64,000 nt of DNA, from NCBI GenBank assembly GCA_963575745.1, contig CAUYUJ010018487.1, forward strand, positions 57,501 through 121,500, read 5' to 3'. The notes beneath the pieces were generated by a model. It saw only the letters and a list, made by a program, of their open reading frames with translations. It was not told the origin of the DNA and ran no database searches. Position numbers and translations under genes: made by a program. Source of the DNA: Prorocentrum cordatum (taxonomy: Eukaryota > Sar > Dinophyceae > Prorocentrales > Prorocentraceae). Below are positions 55,311-64,000 of this stretch, one piece after another; position 1 is the stretch's first letter, and each line of letters begins with the position of its first letter.

Positions 55311-58300
55311 CCAAGGCACGCATCGTCGACCTATCCCTGGGGCTGGTGCGTTTAGACCTGATACAAGATTTGACAATGTCCCAGCAGAGCCTGTGCTCGA
55401 CCCCCAGCTTCTCCCCCGAAGACCGTTCAAGCCCCCTCAGCACGGCAGCCCGACACAAGACCCCCACAAGGCGGGGGGACAGAAGCAGGAGCTGGAGGGT
55501 CTCACCCAGGTCCGAGATGATGGTGCAGAAGTCAGTCATCTGCCACCCAATGCGGTATAAGGACATCCTGAGGGCCGAGACAGGACCCCTAACCTTGGCC
55601 CAGGACCAATCATCACTGCCGAAGATGACTTCCCAGGCGGAACGCAACGTAGCAAACGAAAGGGCCCCATCAAAAGCCTTGGTCTGCACAAGCCACAGCT
55701 CCTTGCACCAACGAATGATGGGGGCCACACTCGCTCTCCAAGGGGGGTCCCCTTCAAGGAGCGAGAGGGTGGTGAGGGAACGGTGCTGGGACTTGGGAGA
55801 GATAGTGGCCATGCCTTTACTCCTGAGCGAGTGGAGTTCGCGGTCCGAGACTCCCCAAATTTCAGCCCCAAAGGTGACGCCCGCAAGCGGGCCCGACGCA
55901 AAAATCTTAACAGCGGACCTGCCCAGGTTGCTTTTATGCTTGTCAAGGCGCCTGCATTGACGGAGAAGCTTGGCCTGACGAGCCTTGAGCTTGGCTGATT
56001 TACCCTTTTTTGAGCCTGGGGTAGTGGTGCGTAAAGACCTGCCTGCCGTGTAGTCAGTACCCAAGTTAACCACTGAGGCCGAGGGCTTGCCGCACAACTC
56101 TCCCAGTCGCTCCTCGAGCTGATAGCTATCGACTTGTGGCTGCACACACATCCCACTTTGTCGAGCGCCAGCACACAACCAAGCTCTTGGGTGACAGCCT
56201 TGTGTAGACTGACCGAGGAAGAAACTAAAGCCTCAACGACTTCGGGAACCGTGCCCGTGTGCGAGAGGCACGCGTCGTCAATGTAGGCGTCGAAATCAGT
56301 GCCAATAGCCAGAACATTGCACAGCTTATCGAAGGACTTAAGGGCGAACACTCGGATGAACGACGTGGCCATCGAACACCCAGCCACAACCCCACGACTA
56401 ACCCAGTACGGACCCTCGATGATGCCCCCAAGGCTGAGAAACCTGCACGATCGATAGGCCGCCATGGCGACCCTGGTGATAACAACGGGGAAGTCGAGGC
56501 ATTGGCACTGATTCTCGAGGAAATCGAGGGAGATGCTCTCGTAGTACTTCTGAAGGTCATAAAAGACTGACCCTGAAGTGAGGCCCTTGGAAACTCCCGC
56601 TTCGGCTTTGAAACTCTGCCTCCAGACAACATCCGTAGCACCCCGATTGGCGCCAGCAGCCCAATAGGGCCTCGCAAACTTCTTTTCCCAATCCAGAGCG
56701 AAGGGCCGCCTGGCTCGGCCCCAAAGCCGATACCACGAAACAAAAACCCCGATGGGCCTGAAGCCCCCGACAGGTTTGGGCAAGAGGGCCAAGAGCACAA
56801 CCATTAACTGATCAGGCAGCCTCCCCGTGGCTTCGATGACGTAAAGGAGCCCCGAGAGAGCAATGAGGGCGGCGTCACACAAAACCGAGTAGTGACGCAG
56901 GTGGAAACCGTCAACCGAAACCGCACTCTGTTTACGGTAAGTCCTGCAGACCTGGCGGATCTCATCGGGGGAGAGACGGGGAAGAGGGGAAACCAAACGA
57001 ACAGGGCCCACAGGAGGCCCGCTCCCCTCCCCCCACCAAGTCTGAAAGCGCTTACCCTCAGCCGACAGGAGGGCCCTGGGGTCCGCCACGATTTGACCGT
57101 TCTCCGCAATGGTGACCGAGGGAACCCAGGGAGTCGGGTCTCTGAGAACATGATGGGCCCGCCTGCCCCCTTGGTCCAAACCTTCCTGGAGCCATTCTCG
57201 CCAGCGGCGCTTGTTAGCCTTGGCAAAGTCCTTAGAGGCCTCCTCTAGGCACGGCGCGAGAGCAGCGAGCAGCTGATCAACATCAGCCACGAAATCTGAG
57301 AAAGTGGGCGGGGGCCGCACGGCCCGATCCGCCTTATCCTGACACTGATTATCGAGCGCGACGAGCAAAACGGGGGGAGGAGGATGCGCTCCGAGCGGAG
57401 CCGAGCGCACAGCCGAATGCTTGCGACCAGCCAGTCGATCAGCGCAGGAGGCTGCTAAGCTGGTGGCACGTTGAAATAGAACAGCATGACAGGCTCGAGC
57501 CGTGCCAGCGCACGGCGGCGTAGAGCACAAGGCCTTGATGCACCGCAGTGGAACGTTGTGGGCTAAAACCTCAGATCTCAAGGCCTTGAGCTGGGTCTCC
57601 AACCACTTCAGACCGCGAGCAACGGGATCCTTGGACGGAGCACAGGCCTGGCAGATGGGCTTCCAAAAGGTCTCGATGGTTTTGCCGCGGGACCCGTAGA
57701 CAGGGAGGTCGGCTCCCAGGACCCGCGCGAGGTCAAGTTCGGCTCTATTCGCCCAGAGACCGTACCCTTCAGTGAGCAGGGCAGCAGCCCCGTCACCGTC
57801 CCCAAGGGACACCCTGTCGACGGCAGTATTGACCAGGTCAAGAACCATATCCCAATCAGTGCTGCACTCCTGCGGCCTGGGGCCGAACGGGGGGTCCACA
57901 GGTAAGGGCGGCGGCTTGCGAAAGGCGAGAGCCTTCAATTGAAGCAGACGGGGGTGAAAAGTGAGCGACACGGGCCTGTGGGGGTTGAGCGTCGTGTCGA
58001 GTCGGACTTTGGCCTCCCTGAGGCCCTTGGCCAGGGGGGACGAGACCACGAAGTAGTCAAACTTGGACGGGTCGCCCAGGGAAGGATAGTGGGTGTTGTC
58101 GGGGGTGGTGATGAGGAGACCCCCCACAGCTTTAGCGAATCCCATGCCTTCTAACAGGTCTGGCCCGAAGTTAAAGTCCCCACCTATGATGTAATCCTCC
58201 GACTGACTGCTCACGAACTCCCCCAGGTCGCTGAGGATGCCCCCGTTGGAGGCGTCGAGCCCCACGGAGTGGTGAAGATAAAGAGATACCAGCAGTAGCG

Positions 58301-58835
58301 CTGGGCTGTCTGGTGCGTGACACTTGCAGGCTAGGCAGCGGCCCCTAGCAATGGCTGGGGAGGGCACAGAGTGGAGCCCAAGCCAAGACCTGGCAAAAAT
58401 AGCCACACCAGCACTGTCTCCACCTTGCGGGCCTGGCACTGCAGCAAGCCAGATGGACTTCCAGCCCGCACGCATCGCAGAGGCTGAGGCACGGTCAATC
58501 GACTCTGGGTCCCTGAGGCGGTGCTCTTGGCATAGAATGATGTGAGCCGAACATTCAGGATCCTCCAAGAAGTCTTTCATCGTACCCCACTTATTGCAAT
58601 TCACAGACCACACCTCCAAGGCCACACTGACGACGCCCCTTTGGTCCTCACCTGGGTCCTGGGCCCTGGCCAAATGGGGGAGAGAGGAGCAGCTGACTTG
58701 CCTGCTGGCCAAAGTGCAATGGGCTGAGCAACGAACGGACTGGCAGACAGAAAAGAGCAAAACTCCCTTTTCAGCCTCCTGCTGGTGGCAGGCGTGCAAA
58801 AGCTCCTGGGGACTTCGCTGGGAACAGACATCCAA
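55273..58835 (-). pseudogene. LINE ORF2: AP-type endonuclease and reverse transcriptase, frameshifted
   Basis: From 58835 the frame gives an exonuclease-endonuclease-phosphatase domain (roughly residues 75-310). Landmarks are ILCQEHRLRD (metal-binding Glu), IIGGDFNFGP (Asp-x-Asn) and LNPHRPVSL (catalytic His region). The reverse transcriptase follows (roughly residues 640-900): GGFRPIGVF, motif A SVFYDLQKYYES, motif B RGVVAGCSMATS and motif C DAYIDDACLS with the YxDD form YIDD. The open frame runs on to 55536, but from about 56150 it loses sense. The correct continuation (LEERLGELCGKPSASVVNL, then FASGPLAGVTFGAEIW) is in the frame ending at 55273. One indel therefore separates them. The N-terminal 70 residues before the endonuclease are unassigned. 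Confidence 0.8.
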
Positions 58836-58916
58836 GCGTGAATCTCCAAGAGAAAACTGTCAAGCTCAGCGAAGCTGCGGTTCAGCAGCGGCAAACATTC
58901 ACGCACATGAGTAGAA

Positions 58917-60146
58917 TCATTTTCCCCCTCCCTTCTCAGGGAGGGGGGGAAGATTGGAAAGCTCGTCTGCAACCAGGGAGCGAATGTCAGGCTCAGGCTG
59001 TGACACCGACGAGGACGCACTCGAAGACCCTGCCCCCGTAGACTGGCCCGACCCTTCTCCTGCAGCAGCTGCCTCGCCTCCCAGAGTAGCGGCATCTGAG
59101 ACATTGCCAGCACCAGTCTTGCGCTTCTTGCCAAGCCTCTCGAGGTGCTTGGCGTGCTGCTCCTTGGCCTCCTTGATTTTTGATAACGCGTCCTGGAACA
59201 ATGACTTGGCTGCCTCACGCACTTTCTCGGACAGCTCGTCCTTGCGCTGCTGGATCTCCTTACGGTCTTTCTCCTCAAGGTCGTAGGCGTCGTCGGCAAC
59301 TTCGAGCACGTCAGTCGAGATGATCTGGTCGATGGAGACAGTGCCGTCCACCAGCTGCTCGAGAGTGACCTGGGCCGCCGCAGCGGGTGCAGGCTCAGAA
59401 GGCACCTGCTGCTGCAGCTCCAAAACGACCTTCTTGTATGCTGCGTCGGCCTCACCCAACTCAGAATGCAGCTCAGCCACTTTCTTGCGCTGCTCCTCCA
59501 GCTCGGCCCTCCAGCGGTTGAGCTTCGCGAACTCGACCTGAAGTGCCCTCTCTTTGCGGCGGACAGCAGCGTGGGCGGACTGAACCTGCTGCTGGAGGGA
59601 TGGCGCAGGGGCGCGCTCCGACTTGTCGAGCGAGACGGCGATGGCACGATACTTCGCAGCCAGCTGCTCCTCCCCTGCTTTTGAGTGCAGATCGGCGAGC
59701 TGCTTGGCTTCGGTGGCGGACAGGCGGGGCACAGGACCAGGCGGCAGAGCTCCGTGTGGAACGTCGGGAAGAGCCGCCGCACGAGCACCCCTGCCTGCTG
59801 CTGCAAGCTCGGAGCCCTTGCCCTTGCCCTTCTTGCCAAGGCCCTTGCGCCCTGCCTTGCCCTTGCCGTCCATGCGAACAAGTGCCTCGACCTCTTCTTC
59901 AGCAGATCCGAAACCTCGCGCCCATGCACCAGAAGCAGGCTGGACAGGGGCGCCTTGAACCAACGGCAGGTCGGAATGGCAATGCTTGCACCACTTGAAG
60001 TGCGGGAGGTTGCGGCGGCAGCCGCAAGACGGACATGCACTCTTGGACTGTGGCGAGTGGTGCACTGCGCCGCCGCCTCCCCCCTGCCGAACCCACGGGT
60101 GATATACCCAAGCGTCAGCGCCGAGAGAAGAAGCGTTGCGCGCCAT
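58917..60146 (-). CDS. LINE ORF1: zinc-ribbon and coiled-coil protein
   Basis: I chose the ATG at 60146 (MARNASSLGADAWVYHPWV), because the open frame upstream of it looks like untranslated leader. The N-terminal part has CPSCGCRRNLPHFKWCKHC, a C-x2-C...C-x2-C ribbon that could bind nucleic acid. The middle (roughly residues 160-330) is rich in Ala/Glu/Lys/Gln heptads such as LNRWRAELEEQRKKVAELH and reads as a long coiled coil, as in ORF1 proteins that form RNP multimers. The tail is Ser/Gly-rich and acidic. About 409 residues. The frame is intact, unlike ORF2. Confidence 0.75.
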   Translation of the reverse strand: MARNASSLGADAWVYHPWVRQGGGGGAVHHSPQSKSACPSCGCRRNLPHFKWCKHCHSDLPLVQGAPVQPASGAWARGFGSAEEEVEALVRMDGKGKAGRKGLGKKGKGKGSELAAAGRGARAAALPDVPHGALPPGPVPRLSATEAKQLADLHSKAGEEQLAAKYRAIAVSLDKSERAPAPSLQQQVQSAHAAVRRKERALQVEFAKLNRWRAELEEQRKKVAELHSELGEADAAYKKVVLELQQQVPSEPAPAAAAQVTLEQLVDGTVSIDQIISTDVLEVADDAYDLEEKDRKEIQQRKDELSEKVREAAKSLFQDALSKIKEAKEQHAKHLERLGKKRKTGAGNVSDAATLGGEAAAAGEGSGQSTGAGSSSASSSVSQPEPDIRSLVADELSNLPPLPEKGGGK

Positions 60147-60299
60147 CGCACACAAGTACAGGGAGAGCTGGAAACGAACGTGATGGTTGAAAGAGGTGGG
60201 GCAAGCCCCAGTAAGAGTATCAGAAGAACACTGAAGATCGAGATGGGGCCGCAAATCCCCTTGCCAAAAACTCTAAGTCCTCTGAGCCACCGCTACGGA

Positions 60300-60321
60300 C
60301 TTGAGCCAAAATGGCTACGGA
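60300..60321 (-). other. Exact dinoflagellate spliced-leader sequence
   Basis: The minus strand from 60321 reads TCC followed by GTAGCCATTTTGGCTCAAG, identical to the 22-nt leader known to be trans-spliced onto dinoflagellate mRNAs (first base T is allowed). Directly behind it, 60299-60280 reads TCCGTAGCGGTGGCTCAGAG, which looks like a second, shortened and mutated leader. Confidence 0.85.
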
Positions 60322-60339
60322 GAACTCCTCTGGGCTCTT

Positions 60340-60670
60340 CTTCTACCCCTCCTCCTCATCCTCTACCTCCTTCCCCCCTCCAGCTTCTCCTCCTCCTCCT
60401 CCTCCTTCTCCTCCTCTCCGCCTCCTCCTCCTCCCTCGAGGCCGAAAATCGCGAAAAACCCTTCCCTCCCTCCCTGTCGTTCGGTCCGAGAACCCATTTG
60501 GGAGGCCTGGACCTCCGGGCCCGGCCGCCCCCCCCGGCGATTCCTGCCCCCGCGGCCGCCGGGCCCCGCGTCCTCCCGCTCCGCCAGGGCCTCGGAGCGC
60601 CGCCGGAGCCGGGTGATCAGCAGCAGCATCGCCTCGCCGTCGCTCGGGCGTCCGCTTCCCGTGCGTTTTC
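60340..60670. other. CCT-rich then GC-rich spacer; weak exon candidate
   Basis: A minus frame at about 60640-60560 reads MLLLITRLRRRSEALAERE and might be an exon. Support is too thin to call. A CCT tract lies at about 60375-60440. Confidence 0.35.
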
Positions 60671-60671
60671 G

Positions 60672-60825
60672 TGAGCAGGGGCCGACCGTCCCGGCATTCC
60701 CCTAGTCCTGCCACGAAAGGTTCTCAGGACCCAAAAACGTGCTAAGAGCGAAAAGGTCCTTAGAACACTGTTTGGTAGGGCTATAGGCGAGCCAGGACGC
60801 TTCGCCACTGCTTGATTTTTGTTCG
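60672..60825 (+). repeat. Dispersed repeat (related copy at 2525-2745)
   Basis: Shares GAGCAGGGGCCGACCGTCCC and AGGACGCTTCGCCACTGCTT with the copy near the left end of the window. Confidence 0.55.
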
Positions 60826-61037
60826 GTCTCGTGCGCGCGTGTCCGACGCGAACATATAGCATACCCATATTGCAGTACATCGTTTCCCGAGCGGCGTGGC
60901 CAGAGAGCACCCGCCGCGACGCGTATCCTATAAGATGTCTCGGTGCCCGCGTCGCCCCTGGGGGGGCGACGCACGTAAGTATTAGAGTGTTGGGGTGGCG
61001 CCGAAAAACTGCACGCTTCCGAGCGATGCCAAGTCGC

Positions 61038-61199
61038 CTCGAAATCCGCTACGAACTCGCCCGCGCCGCTCTGCCCCAGCCCGCCGCCCATGCCGTCGAA
61101 CTTGAACATGTTGAAGCCCTCGGCCAGGCGGGCGGTCGTGACCTCCTCGAAGCGTTTGAAGTACTTCGGCCCGGATCCGCCACCGCGCCCCCATTGGGC
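61038..61199 (-). CDS. Putative exon resembling a glycosidase-type TIM barrel
   Basis: The minus frame has KYFKRFEEVTTARLAEGFNM, FKFDGMGGGLGQSG and GEFVADFE, ending TTCGAG|GCGACT (AG|GC donor at 61037). FKFDG after a helix and followed by a D-F-[ED] helix recalls the catalytic strand of alpha-galactosidase-like (clan GH-D) barrels, where Lys-x-Asp is the nucleophile strand. This is family-level resemblance by eye. No partner exons were found within the window, so the gene may be partial, a stray exon, or truncated by the nearby repeats. Confidence 0.4.
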
Positions 61200-61925
61200 A
61201 CGCGGAGTCGGGGTGCGTGCTGCTCGCGTGATGCTCGCGAGCTGTCTGGCCGTGCCCCGTACACGCCGGTCGGAAGAAGTGGGTTGAAACATGAAGTAGG
61301 AAGGCGTTGGAAGTAGATTGGGCTTCCACCCACCCCCTGAAGAGGAGGAAAGAAGGACAATTGTTTGACTCTTGAAGTGGGAAGGCGCCTAGAGTAGATT
61401 AGGATTAGGGCATCCAAAAATGCCTACTTTCAACGACAAGCTTGTATCCTTTCTCGGGCGCGCGCCAACACGGATTAACGACCCGCGGATCCGGCGAACC
61501 GTGAGGCCAGTGCCGCCTCACTTGAGCGACGAATCCAAAAGGGTTTTGCGCGAGATGGCGTAGCGACCTGACGCGGTGGCTTAAGCGGGGCGCCGCCGCA
61601 ACACGCTGCACTGGGAACGAGGGCGCTCGCGCGCGACCCTACGCGAGGAGCTTGCGCGCGAATGGCGGCGCTATCGACCCCGTTCTTCTGTGCCGCCTCC
61701 GCTGGCGGCACGGCGCGCCGATGCCGCATGGAAACGGGGCCCGGCGCGAACCCGCGCGCCTCAATCGGCGGCGAGCGAAGGGGGGCAGTGAGAAGGAGAA
61801 GGCCTTCTCAGAAGGCGGAGGGACTTCTCAGAAGCCCTCGCGCCTTCTGAGAAGCTTGTTCTATCTTCGGGGGAGGCTTCGAAAGCTTCTCAGAAGGCCA
61901 GGCGACCTCCGAACCTTCTGAGAAG
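61200..61925. other. No convincing gene
   Basis: GC-rich stretch with AGGCCTTCTCAGAAGGC-type inverted words at about 61798-61930 (GAGAAGGCCTTCTCAGAAGG). No protein family recognised. Confidence 0.45.
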
Positions 61926-61929
61926 GCCT

Positions 61930-63260
61930 TCTCGTTCTCACTTGGCCTCCCAGACGGCCCAAGAGGCCTCGAAGAGGTCCTCCAGGAGAGTCCGAAGAGG
62001 CCAAAATCATTGATTTTCCATTGGTGTTTGAAGGATTTTGGCATTTGCGCCTTTTCGGCTCTCCGACGGCTCAAGACGGCCCAAGAAGCCCCCAAGATCG
62101 CCCAAGAGGCCCCCAAGAGAGCCCCCTGATGGCCAAAGTGGCCTCCAAGATGGCCCCTAGAGGGCCCCAAGAGGGCCCAAGAGGCCTCCAACACGCCCAA
62201 GATGGCCTCCAAGACGCCCAAGATGGCCTCCAAGACGGCCCTGGAGCGCCCCAAGAGGGTCCCCCGTTGGCCAGAAAGGCCCCCAAAACGGCTCCCGACG
62301 GCGTCAGACGTGCCAGGAACCCACCAAGATGGCCGAAGTTCGCTCGAAGCTGGCCCAAAAGGGCCCAAGAGGCCCCCAAGAGGGCCTCCAGGAAGGCCAA
62401 AAGATGCCAAAATCACTGATTTTCCGAAGGTTTTTGATGGATTTGGGCATTTCCCTTTTTTCGGCCTTCCGACGGCCCGACACGGCCCAAGAGCCCCCAA
62501 AGATCGCCGAATTGGTTTTGGTTCTTTTTCTAAAAGAACTCCCCAGTGGGCTTCGGCCCGTCCCGCCGGCCACCCGTAATTTTCCCAAAATCCGTCTGTC
62601 AATGCCTTTGTTCCCCCAACTTGGCCCAAGATGGCCTCCAAGACGGCCAAGATGGCCCAAGATGGCCTCCAAGATGCCTCCCAGACGGCCAAGATGGCCT
62701 CCAAGACGGGTAAGATGGCTCCAAGATGCCTCCAAGACGGCCCAAGATGCCCTCCAAGACGGCCAAGATGGCCCCAAGATGCCTCCAAGATGGCCCAAGA
62801 GGCCTCCAAGACGTTCTCCAGGAGAGCCCGAAGAGGCCAAAATTATTGGTTTTCCTTAGGTTTTTGAAGGTTTTTTGCGTTTTCTTATTTTCGGCCTTCC
62901 GACGGCCCAAGAGGCCCCCAAGATCGCCCAAGAGGCCTCCAAGAAGGCCCTATGACGGCCCAAGGGCCCCCCAAGACGGCCCCAAGAGCGCCCCAAGACG
63001 GCCCAAGAGGCCTCCAAGACGCCCAACATGGCCTCCAAGACGGCCCTGAAGCGCCCCAGAGGGCCCCAAGACGGCCCAGAGAGGCCCCCAAGACGGCTCC
63101 AGACGGCGTCAGACGGACCAGGAACGCCCTAAGACGGCCAAAGAGACCCCCAGGAAGCCCCCAAAGGCCCCCAAGAGGCCCAAGGAGGCCCCCAAGATGC
63201 CTCCAAGAGGCCTCGAAGAGGCCCCCAAGAAGCCCCCAACAGACCCCAAGGGTGCCCCAA
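61930..63260. repeat. CCAAGA(T/C)GGCCTC minisatellite with about 420-bp higher-order period
   Basis: Short units (CCAAGATGGCC, TCCAAGACGGCC, CCCCCAAGAGGCC) are interrupted three times by a block with GGCCAAAAT.(A/C)TTG.TTTTCC, then TTTTTGA.GG.TTT and TTTTCGGC(C/T)(C/T)TCCGACGGC, at about 61998, 62405 and 62837. The long Trp/Gly/Leu minus frames arise from the repeat. Confidence 0.85.
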
Positions 63261-63480
63261 GAGACTCCTAACAACCCTCATCCTCCTACTCTATTTCTTC
63301 CTCTTCCTCTTCCTGTTCATGATCATTATCTCCCATGTGTTCCCCGAAAGCTTTCCAAACCGACTCGGGGAACTCATGGTCCGATAGCTTGGCCAAGCTC
63401 TAGTCCAACTTTCGGCCATATCGGCGTTTCCAAAAAGGCAGGGGGCGGCGGTGATTCGCCGTAGGCGTCTTCGATAGAAG
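63260..63480. other. Spacer, no gene seen
   Basis: Short unique-looking sequence with a TTCCTCTTCCTCTTCC tract. Nothing supported. Confidence 0.4.
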
Positions 63481-63484
63481 TTTA

Positions 63485-64000
63485 CTCACCCCGCTGCGTT
63501 GCCACGCGGCGAGAAACATAGAATAGTATGTGGTTGGCCCCCCAGGCCTTGCAACGTGACTCGTACAGTGGATGGTATTCTTTCCACCCCGCTGCGTTGC
63601 CACTTGGCGAGTTGAGTAGAGTTGCACATTCTCCTCCCCGCTGCGATGCCACGAGTCGAGTATAATAGAATCGTATCGTTTCGCCCATGAGTCGTCGCCA
63701 CACGGCGAATATAGTTCCGCCCCGCTGCGTTGCCACGTGGCGGGTAGAGTCAGATTGGTTACCCCCCCTTCTGCTGCAACGTAGCGAACGGAGTGTAGCA
63801 TTTCGCTTCCCACCCACGCTAGAGCGGGAGAGTACGTCGTTTCGCCCCCCTAGACGTTGCCACGCAACAAACATAATGTAACCCGATATGGTCTCCGGCC
63901 CCAGGCGTTGCCGCGCAACGATTAGACTAAAAGCATACACGCTTGACGCCCCGATGCGCTGCCACGCGGCGAGTATGAACAGAGTCGTGAGTGGTTCGCC
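63485..64000. repeat. About 55-bp minisatellite running off the window
   Basis: The unit head CCCCGCTGCGTTGCCACG(C/T)GGCGAGTA recurs about every 55 bp with variable AGAGTAGTATCGTTT(C/G)GCC tails. The array continues past the window edge. Confidence 0.8.

Larger units (their letters stand above)
53737..60321 (-). mobile_element. Non-LTR retrotransposon (LINE) with spliced leader at its 5' end
   Basis: Reading on the minus strand: spliced leader (60321-60300), about 150-bp leader region, ORF1 (60146-58917), 79-nt gap, ORF2 endonuclease plus reverse transcriptase (from 58835), connection region and RNase H (to about 54.0 kb). ORF2 is broken by at least three apparent frameshifts (about 56.15, 55.29 and 55.09 kb). 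The 3' end is not defined; it may run into the repeats before 53.66 kb. Confidence 0.85.

Noticed and set aside
58601-60151. 516-codon Ser/Arg-rich frame overlapping LINE ORF1
   Set aside because: It is a shadow frame of the coiled-coil ORF1, which has the ordered Cys ribbon and heptads. The shadow has only biased composition.
61808-62809. Trp/Gly/Leu-rich minus frames that look like a repeat protein
   Set aside because: They come from the CCAAGATGGCC satellite. All frames show similar periodic peptides.
63485-64000. Possible CRISPR-like array
   Set aside because: Heads repeat about every 55 bp, but tails are also related to each other rather than unique spacers. Heads vary and the context is eukaryotic.

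Overview
The window looks like dinoflagellate nuclear DNA. Three things point there. The 3' half carries a LINE-type element whose sense-strand 5' end, at 60300-60321 on the minus strand, is an exact copy of the 22-nt dinoflagellate spliced leader. The introns that can be inferred from frame continuity mostly have GA or GC (rarely GT) donors in an AG|G context at both ends. Genes are sparse, GC-rich, almost all on the minus strand, and separated by huge simple-repeat tracts. I see no prokaryotic operon, rRNA or tRNA gene. Genus is not resolved from sequence alone.

Layout, following the minus-strand reading direction (right to left). 60.3-53.7 kb: a nearly complete but frameshifted non-LTR retrotransposon (coiled-coil ORF1, AP-type endonuclease, reverse transcriptase, RNase H). 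53.7-51.1 kb: simple repeats. 50.7-48.2 kb: a decayed second LINE whose reverse transcriptase is interrupted by a 197-bp TIR element with a 4-bp target duplication. 47.5-43.7 kb: a 101-bp minisatellite flanked by dispersed repeats. 43.1-42.3 kb: a small unrecognised multi-exon gene. 41.7-35 kb: repeats, a retroelement ORF1-like fragment, and a small ORF preceded by a relic spliced leader. 34.7-32.0 kb: a Mei2-like RNA-binding protein gene. 31.2-30.4 kb: two isolated putative exons. 28.4-22.4 kb: a multi-exon gene of a repeated dinoflagellate family of unknown function. 22.1-5.7 kb: a large cytosine-5 DNA methyltransferase-like gene; its 7.6-kb fourth intron contains, on the same strand, a complete eight-exon gene (15.8-10.0 kb) for a CxxC-containing protein. 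5.6-0 kb: repeats, including an 89-bp minisatellite.

The most interesting theme is intron and transposon dynamics. Three related elements with AAGCT/ATGCT-type cores and short terminal inverted repeats occur, at least one forming exactly one intron of the methyltransferase gene with a duplicated AGGATC at its ends (introner-like). A second family (about 190 bp, TIRs, 4-bp duplications) sits in a reverse transcriptase gene and elsewhere. A third intron is bounded by an identical 28-bp duplication of exon sequence. Two spliced-leader remnants mark DNA made by reverse transcription of mature mRNA.

Exon limits are my inference from reading frames and splice motifs. No transcript, search or alignment was run.
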